From assembly GCA_903970355.1 (NCBI GenBank), contig CAJCIF010000277.1, positions 1 through 10,530 on the forward strand: a stretch of 10,530 bases of DNA, written 5' to 3'. How positions within the stretch are numbered: the first letter of the stretch is position 1; the number at the start of each line of letters is the position of its first letter. Below, one piece after another: positions 6,224 through 10,530 of the stretch. The stretch is from Actinomycetota bacterium (GTDB lineage: Bacteria > Cyanobacteriota > Vampirovibrionia > Obscuribacterales > Obscuribacteraceae). The position numbers and the translations under genes were made by a program. A model generated the notes under the pieces. That model searched no databases, was not told the DNA's origin, and saw nothing but the letters and a program-made list of their open reading frames with translations.

Positions 6224-7796
6224 CATCCGCTTTCTGTGGCCGACACTGTTGGCAATTGCTGTCCTTTGCGGCTTTGCATTACGAACCGGCTCCGCTTTCG
6301 TTTTCTATGGACTAGCTTGTCCAGACACTTGCTGGCTGGTTGCACTTGGAGCAATTACCAGTCTCTCCGGGTCTATTCCAAAGATAGATCCGTTCTCTTT
6401 TACACTTCCCATGTTGGCTCAACAAGGGAATCCGCAACCGTTTGTTATTTATCAATGGTTAGCTGAACTTGTCTTTTATTTTGCCAGCAGCATTTTTGGA
6501 ATGCCTGGTCTTTTGATTATGGCGGCGGTGGTGGCAACCTTTGCATACATCGCTTTGCCGCTGCGATTTTGCATCAGGGCAAACGCCTTTCCTTTATGGT
6601 CGATACTGGCAGTATCAGCTACCTGTGCTGCCGGAAATCTGCGTAGTAATATTCGTCCTGAAATTTTCAGTTCCTTCTTCATTGCAATGTGGCTGTCTAT
6701 AATCCTTCCGACCAATCGATCTTCCACCGATCGAGCAGATAGTCCCAGTTGGATCAAAATTGCTTCCTTAACTGTGATAATGCTTTTTTGGGCGAACCTG
6801 CATTCTGGTTTCGTCTATGGACTTGTGCTGCTTCTCATCTACACTGTTGCAGGAATTGTGGACGATGTAACCTCGAAGCGCTCGTTCTCAGGCACGACAA
6901 AAACACTCGGTATAGCGTTTCTAACTTCAACGCTGATCACGCTTGCAAATCCATATGGTTTAGGTCTGTGGATGTATCTGCCAAGGCTGTTTCTTACTCC
7001 GATTGTGGAAGGAATCGATGAGACGATGCCTCTTTCAACGATCTTATCCAAGACTGAACGCATTTTGCCAATTGCTTGTGTGATCGTTCTTTGTCTGGGT
7101 GCAATTGGTTGGATTCTTTTTCGCCAGGTCAAAAGTAACGAGCCACGACCAAACAGCTTTTGGGTAAATTTAAGTGTCGTTTGTTTAGCTGCTGCATCAT
7201 GTTTATTCGTTTTGAGACTTACATCTTTTTCGGCCATTATCATGACGATGGTAACTGCAGCGATAGTCGGCAAAAATGGCGAGCGAATATGGCCTGAAAA
7301 GTTTTGGAACAAGGCAGTTTCTTACTTCGCATTTGAGCTGGCACTTGTCCTTTGTGCCGCGCAAGGTGTGACTGCTGTTGCAAATAGAACTATCAACTTG
7401 AGCTTGCCCGAAGCAACAATAGATTTCACACCACCATTTGATGAGGTGGGTTCATTTATCAAGTCTTACAATGGTGGCAACGTACTTGCTTCTCTTCCAA
7501 TAGCCGATATGCTGGATCTATACTTCGGCGCGCACCGTTGTCTTTTCCTCGACACAAGATTTGATGCTTATCCAAAAGACCTGGTAAATGAGTATTTCTT
7601 GATGATACAAGCATTAGATAATTACGAAACTCTTCTCGATAAATACAATATTGAATGGGCTTTCTTGACTCCCAATGTAAGGCTAGGAGCCGCTCTAGAA
7701 CACAATCCGAAGTGGTCGCCCGTTATCCACAACAATAAGGCTCTGATTTTCAAACGGGTAGAGTCAATCAAAGATCAAAATCATGTTGCTAAATAG
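6213..7796 (+). CDS. Polytopic GT-C-like membrane protein (putative glycosyltransferase-type)
   Basis: This inner-membrane protein has about ten or eleven hydrophobic helices between residues 8 and 388, then a soluble C-terminal domain of about 135 residues. The layout resembles GT-C fold transferases. PDTCW (37-41) in the first extracytoplasmic loop supplies an acidic residue, followed by SIPKIDPFSFT (54-64), W82/E85, RPE (148-150), WANLHSGF (193-200) and NPYG (246-249). The tail has LDTRFDAYP (446-454) and KYNIEWAFL (477-485). From memory this pattern recurs in a widespread, poorly annotated membrane family; a sugar-transfer role is an inference. The start is GTG at 6213, overlapping the TPR stop by 11 nt (translational coupling) and placing the first helix near the N-terminus. 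TTG at 6195 is possible. The frame is open from 6087, but that stretch is read as TPR coding sequence in another frame. The gene ends 14 nt inside the next one. Confidence 0.85.
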   Translation: MALNIRFLWPTLLAIAVLCGFALRTGSAFVFYGLACPDTCWLVALGAITSLSGSIPKIDPFSFTLPMLAQQGNPQPFVIYQWLAELVFYFASSIFGMPGLLIMAAVVATFAYIALPLRFCIRANAFPLWSILAVSATCAAGNLRSNIRPEIFSSFFIAMWLSIILPTNRSSTDRADSPSWIKIASLTVIMLFWANLHSGFVYGLVLLLIYTVAGIVDDVTSKRSFSGTTKTLGIAFLTSTLITLANPYGLGLWMYLPRLFLTPIVEGIDETMPLSTILSKTERILPIACVIVLCLGAIGWILFRQVKSNEPRPNSFWVNLSVVCLAAASCLFVLRLTSFSAIIMTMVTAAIVGKNGERIWPEKFWNKAVSYFAFELALVLCAAQGVTAVANRTINLSLPEATIDFTPPFDEVGSFIKSYNGGNVLASLPIADMLDLYFGAHRCLFLDTRFDAYPKDLVNEYFLMIQALDNYETLLDKYNIEWAFLTPNVRLGAALEHNPKWSPVIHNNKALIFKRVESIKDQNHVAK

Positions 7797-8547
7797 AATC
7801 CTGTTTGCGTTATCTCTCGTCATTTTTTCTTGTGCAGCGGCATCGGCTAAGCAAGCCGATTTAGAGAAGGCTTTGATCATTCGCCAGAGTAGCGATCTGC
7901 TGGGAGCAACAAAAGCCACAATCACGCAGAAAGCGCTGAAAATTGAGATAGAGCAATCGAACGCCTATCTTATAGCGATGGCTCCAAAATGGGAGGTCAT
8001 GTTTTGCAATGACGCCAATAAACGAGCGCTCAAAATGGCTTACAGCGATTGGATAAAACACGTACCTGAGATGAACTACGCAGGCACGGATTGGGATCGC
8101 TTCGCCTTAGCTATCCAACCTGTTCGAGATGTCGTCATTCTCGGGCGACCAGCGAAATTGTACAAAATAATTGGCAAACATCTTACGAAGGACATCGTCG
8201 CACCGACAGACAGAGTAACGAAAGGGACTTATGTTGCTTTAGAAGATGTTGCGGTTGGAATAGAAGCTGCAACCATTATGCAAAGATCAATAGGCACACC
8301 GCAATCCAAAGGCGTACCTCTGGAATTTGACAAAATTGTCCAAAAGCTAGATACCTTCAATACCATCGCAGGCAAAGAGCGCTTTCTTCATACCCGTAGT
8401 ATCGAAGAAAAAAATATTTCTCCGCAACTATTCTTTTATCCCAAGAACTACCAGGCAGTTAAAAGAGAAGTAGAAGTACTCGATGATCCGAAAAAGCGAA
8501 AAAGGGTTGACGGAGCAATAGACCTGATTTGGGACAGCACAAAGTGA
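7783..8547 (+). CDS. Small exported protein of unknown function, last gene of the TPR operon
   Basis: I do not recognise a family. The protein has 254 residues with a clear signal peptide (MLLNRILFALSLVIFSCAAASA) and likely signal peptidase I cleavage after ASA22. Cys17 lies in the hydrophobic region, but IFSC is a poor lipobox because Phe sits at -2, so a lipoprotein is unlikely though not excluded. Residues 40-130 alternate in a beta-strand pattern (for example ATITQKALKIEIEQ and RDVVILGRPAKLYKI), loosely like LolA/LppX-type half-barrels. The end is highly charged (DDPKKRKRVDGAIDLIW). ATG 7783 overlaps the previous gene by 14 nt and lacks a strong ribosome binding site, so translation is probably coupled to the membrane protein. 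The operon suggests a periplasmic accessory role alongside the TPR protein and the GT-C-like protein. That is context only. Confidence 0.82.
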   Translation: MLLNRILFALSLVIFSCAAASAKQADLEKALIIRQSSDLLGATKATITQKALKIEIEQSNAYLIAMAPKWEVMFCNDANKRALKMAYSDWIKHVPEMNYAGTDWDRFALAIQPVRDVVILGRPAKLYKIIGKHLTKDIVAPTDRVTKGTYVALEDVAVGIEAATIMQRSIGTPQSKGVPLEFDKIVQKLDTFNTIAGKERFLHTRSIEEKNISPQLFFYPKNYQAVKREVEVLDDPKKRKRVDGAIDLIWDSTK

Positions 8548-8557
8548 GTAATTACTC
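8546..8557. repeat. 12-bp palindrome at the convergent end of the TPR operon
   Basis: GAGTAATTACTC overlaps the stop codon of the last operon gene and the 19-bp gap to the converging gene. It shares the AGTAA/TTACT arms of the palindrome at 4256-4267. As an RNA hairpin it is short and A/T-rich (four-base stem), followed by TTT, so it would be at best a weak bidirectional terminator. It may be chance. Confidence 0.3.
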
Positions 8558-8566
8558 TTTAGCAAT

Positions 8567-9493
8567 TTACTTAAAATAGGTAGAGAAGAACGGTCCAAAT
8601 GTCACGCTAGGATTAAACTGCAGCGTGTTGTATGGATTCGAACCGATTGTTTGGGCAAAAAAGTTGAAATTGTTAAGCGTCCCAGGGGTCGCCGGTCCAA
8701 ACGGAGGGTAGTAGGTCTGTGGCACGAAGTAGTTGCCAAATAGAATGCCATTCGTAATTGGACGAATAATTTTTCCGAATTGTAGATAACTAAATAGCGG
8801 TCCGGTCAAATTTACGCCGTTAGCAGCTGCCATTTGAGTAACTGCCGCTGAGTTATATATGTTATTGCCAAAAGCAAAAAATCCAGGTTGTTCTAAGTAA
8901 TTGGTGAGGTTACTGGTGCTGTTTATGTAATATTGGGTTCCAAACAACAAACCGCCAGTCGGGTGTGCCAATATAGCAATCCCTGTGTTGTATCCAGCTC
9001 CCGCCGCCGCATTGTAATATCCGGCGAGGGTACGTTCTGCACCAGATGTAATACCTTTGCCAAAGATCGGCAGTGAAATAACCGGCCTCAGTCCCGTCGT
9101 AAACGAGTTTGATACGTCGGTTATGTTTGCGGTGGTGGCAAAAGTTGTAGCAAGGTTGGAATTACCGAATGCGGCAAGATATGGTCCGGCAAAGTCAGTG
9201 TTAGTGTAGGTACCAGCCGCACCAGAGGAAAAGTTAAGATAAGCGGTTCCGTTCAATTGTCCGGTCAAATTTTGCAACGGCGCTCTTTGAACAGTGTTTA
9301 TTATCGAAGCGCCGGCTATGTTCTTGATCGTAAGTGCGAAGGCTCGAGACGAACCTGATATAGGTGTTAAAGGAATTGAGTTGCGGTGAAAATTTAGTGA
9401 AAAATTGGCTGGAAGAATAGGGTGAGCTTCTGTTCTTGCCTGGCAAAACATAAGTGCAACTGCAATTACCGCTCGATCAAAACGGATTCTCAT
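8567..9493 (-). CDS. Secreted, charge-poor Asn/Gly/Phe/Tyr-rich protein of unknown function
   Basis: I do not recognise this protein. It has 308 residues with a signal peptide (MRIRFDRAVIAVALMFCQARTEA, cleavage probably after Ala23), giving a mature protein of about 285 residues. The mature part is striking: about 14 charged residues in all (4 Asp/Glu, 10 Lys/Arg), no Cys, and many Asn, Gly, Thr, Phe, Tyr and Ala. NLTG occurs at 75-78 and 228-231, and LFG at 183-185 and 251-253. The tail from about 255 is very rich in aromatic residues, Pro and Asn (YYPPFGP, NNFNFFA, FGPFFSTYFK). This composition suits an extracellular structural, adhesive or amyloid-like protein, but that is inference. ATG 9493 is preferred over ATG 9508 because AGGAG at 9498-9502 serves it and the signal peptide then begins normally. 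It converges on the TPR operon with a 19-bp gap. Confidence 0.78.
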   Translation of the reverse strand: MRIRFDRAVIAVALMFCQARTEAHPILPANFSLNFHRNSIPLTPISGSSRAFALTIKNIAGASIINTVQRAPLQNLTGQLNGTAYLNFSSGAAGTYTNTDFAGPYLAAFGNSNLATTFATTANITDVSNSFTTGLRPVISLPIFGKGITSGAERTLAGYYNAAAGAGYNTGIAILAHPTGGLLFGTQYYINSTSNLTNYLEQPGFFAFGNNIYNSAAVTQMAAANGVNLTGPLFSYLQFGKIIRPITNGILFGNYFVPQTYYPPFGPATPGTLNNFNFFAQTIGSNPYNTLQFNPSVTFGPFFSTYFK

Positions 9494-9497
9494 AGCA

Positions 9498-9502
9498 CTC
9501 CT
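9498..9502 (-). promoter_or_regulatory. Ribosome binding site deciding the start of the secreted protein
   Basis: AGGAG on the minus strand lies four bases before the ATG at 9493. The upstream ATG at 9508 has no purine-rich sequence ahead of it, so the shorter product of 308 residues is favoured. Confidence 0.6.
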
Positions 9503-9524
9503 CTCCATAAAAATTGACGGCGTA

Positions 9525-9554
9525 ACTTTAGCAATTGTCGGTTAAAGAAGTCAA
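9525..9554 (-). promoter_or_regulatory. Weak candidate promoter of the secreted protein gene
   Basis: On the minus strand TTGACT (9549-9554, 5/6 match to -35) is followed after 18 bp by TAAAGT (9525-9530, 4/6 match to -10). It lies about 30 bases before the start codon. Support is from motif match only. The rest of the gap 9494-9720 shows only a small CAACT/AGTTG inverted repeat at 9582-9597 and no convincing rightward promoter. Confidence 0.27.
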
Positions 9555-9720
9555 TTCAAATCATCATAATGCACCTAGTATCAACTTCTAGCAGTTGGGA
9601 CGCATACCAGAAAAAGTATCACTTACCATACCGCTTGATTACATTGCACCCCAAACAGTCTGCACTCTTGTAAGATACATAAACTATCCAACTATTTGGG
9701 TTCCAATTAGGAGATGACTG

Positions 9721-10530
9721 ATGTCCGTCGATACAACTGCACTGCAGATCCTTGATGAATCTCTGAAGATTTTGGCAGAAGGATTCGATAACCTTCCCGA
9801 GCATAAATCTATTTTTGATTCCGAAGCACTCGGAAATGTTATGCGGCAGTTGGCAGTGCAAATGCAAGATAACTTTCCATATCATCACCCGCTCTATGCC
9901 GGGCAAATGTTAAAGCCACCACATCCGATCGCACGGCTTGCTTACATGCTGTCGCTCTCAATCAATCCCAACAATCATGCGCTTGATGGTGGACGAGCAT
10001 CTTCTCGTTTGGAAAAAGAAGCTGTTGCTGAAATTGCCAAAATGTATGGTTGGGAAAAACATCTGGCCCACCTGACGAGTGGTGGCACAATGGCCAATCT
10101 TGAAGCATTATGGGTAGCAAACCAATTGCATCCAGGCAAAACAATAGTTGCTTCAGAACAAGCTCACTACACCCATGAAAGAATCTGCGGTGTTTTGCAG
10201 ATCCCATATAAGTCAATTGAATCCGATCGCTTCGGGCGAATGGATCTTGCTTCTCTGGAGAGCGCTCTTAAAGAAAAGAACATTGGCACGGTTGTAGTCA
10301 CTCTAGGAACTACCGCAACAGGTTCAGTTGATCCTCTTCCTGAAATTTTGAAACTTAGAGATAAATATGGTTTCCGTATCCACGTTGATTCAGCCTATGG
10401 CGGCTATTTCGTACTTGCCAACAATCTAGACAAACATGCAGCAGCTTGTTTCGGTGAAATAACAAAAGCTGATTCTATTGTTGTCGATCCCCACAAACAT
10501 GGATTGCAACCTTATGGTTGTGGTTGCGTT
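9721..10530 (+). CDS. Group II PLP-dependent decarboxylase, N-terminal 270 residues (truncated by window end)
   Basis: This is a fold-type I pyridoxal-phosphate enzyme of the group II (aromatic-L-amino-acid/glutamate/tyrosine type) decarboxylase family, presumably cytosolic. The frame is open to the last base. Visible motifs are TSGGTMANLEAL (119-130), which contacts the PLP phosphate; the ring-stacking His149 in SEQAHYTHE (145-153); TLGTTATGSVDPL (194-206); HVDSAYGG (221-228), with Asp223 for the pyridine nitrogen; and DPHKHG (256-261), with Lys259 as the expected Schiff-base lysine. The N-terminus (YHHPLYAGQMLKPPHP, 54-69) matches the substrate-side region of this family. The start is ATG 9721, with AGGAG at 9709-9713, seven bases upstream; an ATG at 9714 is out of frame. 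Substrate specificity cannot be told from the visible part, and some homologues are annotated as aminotransferases or tyrosine decarboxylases. The upstream gene runs the other way, so it begins a separate unit. Confidence 0.92.
   Translation, partial: MSVDTTALQILDESLKILAEGFDNLPEHKSIFDSEALGNVMRQLAVQMQDNFPYHHPLYAGQMLKPPHPIARLAYMLSLSINPNNHALDGGRASSRLEKEAVAEIAKMYGWEKHLAHLTSGGTMANLEALWVANQLHPGKTIVASEQAHYTHERICGVLQIPYKSIESDRFGRMDLASLESALKEKNIGTVVVTLGTTATGSVDPLPEILKLRDKYGFRIHVDSAYGGYFVLANNLDKHAAACFGEITKADSIVVDPHKHGLQPYGCGCV

Noticed and set aside
6839..7312. Leftward 157-codon open frame
   Set aside because: It is antisense to the GT-C-like membrane protein, and its composition mirrors that gene's hydrophobic codons.
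7783..7848. Lipoprotein signal at IFSC of the third operon protein
   Set aside because: Phe at -2 is outside the normal lipobox, and a good signal peptidase I site (ASA) follows five residues later.
8800..9272. Repeated 14-mer GTCCGGTCAAATTT at 8800-8813 and 9259-9272
   Set aside because: Both copies are in frame and encode the NLTG motif of the secreted protein. With only two copies and no flanking similarity, it is a protein-level motif and not a mobile or array repeat.
9582..9597. CAACT/AGTTG inverted repeat between divergent genes
   Set aside because: A five-base arm with a six-base gap is expected often by chance, and it does not align with any promoter element.

Overview
The window reads as an ordinary bacterial chromosome of moderate G+C (mid-40s percent by eye), densely packed with genes on both strands. 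It has no tRNA, rRNA, CRISPR array, insertion sequence or phage gene that I can see. Secreted proteins with classical signal peptides, AGGAG-type ribosome binding sites and frequent GTG starts fit many phyla. A large TPR protein, a pseudo-receiver, a PPi-type phosphofructokinase and a GT-C-like membrane protein together would suit a deep-branching environmental lineage (for example non-photosynthetic Cyanobacteria/Melainabacteria such as Obscuribacterales). That placement is a weak guess and not shown by the sequence.

Left part (1-2885): central carbon metabolism. sucC and the first 36 codons of sucD (succinyl-CoA ligase) run leftward. A group III 6-phosphofructokinase runs rightward from a shared divergent control region of about 196 bp. 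The phosphofructokinase carries the Asp and Lys that mark pyrophosphate users. A 104-residue protein of unknown function follows it. Middle (2904-4167): two leftward genes, an SDR-fold protein that has lost the YxxxK catalytic pair and a receiver-like protein that has lost the phosphorylated Asp. Both look like degenerate or repurposed members of enzyme and signalling families.

Right-centre (4316-8547): a tightly coupled three-gene rightward operon encoding an exported TPR-repeat protein, a polytopic GT-C-like membrane protein and a small exported protein. The second and third genes each overlap the one before (11 and 14 nt). The layout suggests an uncharacterised cell-envelope or surface-glycan function. 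A 12-bp palindrome overlaps the likely operon promoter, and another palindrome sits just after the operon. A convergent leftward gene (8567-9493) encodes a secreted Asn/Gly/Phe/Tyr-rich protein with very few charged residues that I cannot assign to a family. The right end (9721-10530) holds the first 270 codons of a group II PLP-dependent decarboxylase, cut off by the window edge.

No stretch longer than 300 bases lacks a gene. The larger gaps are 1274-1469, 4168-4315 and 9494-9720, and their contents are described below. The most interesting items are the TPR/GT-C-like/secreted operon, the low-charge secreted protein, and the two family members without their catalytic or phosphorylation residues.
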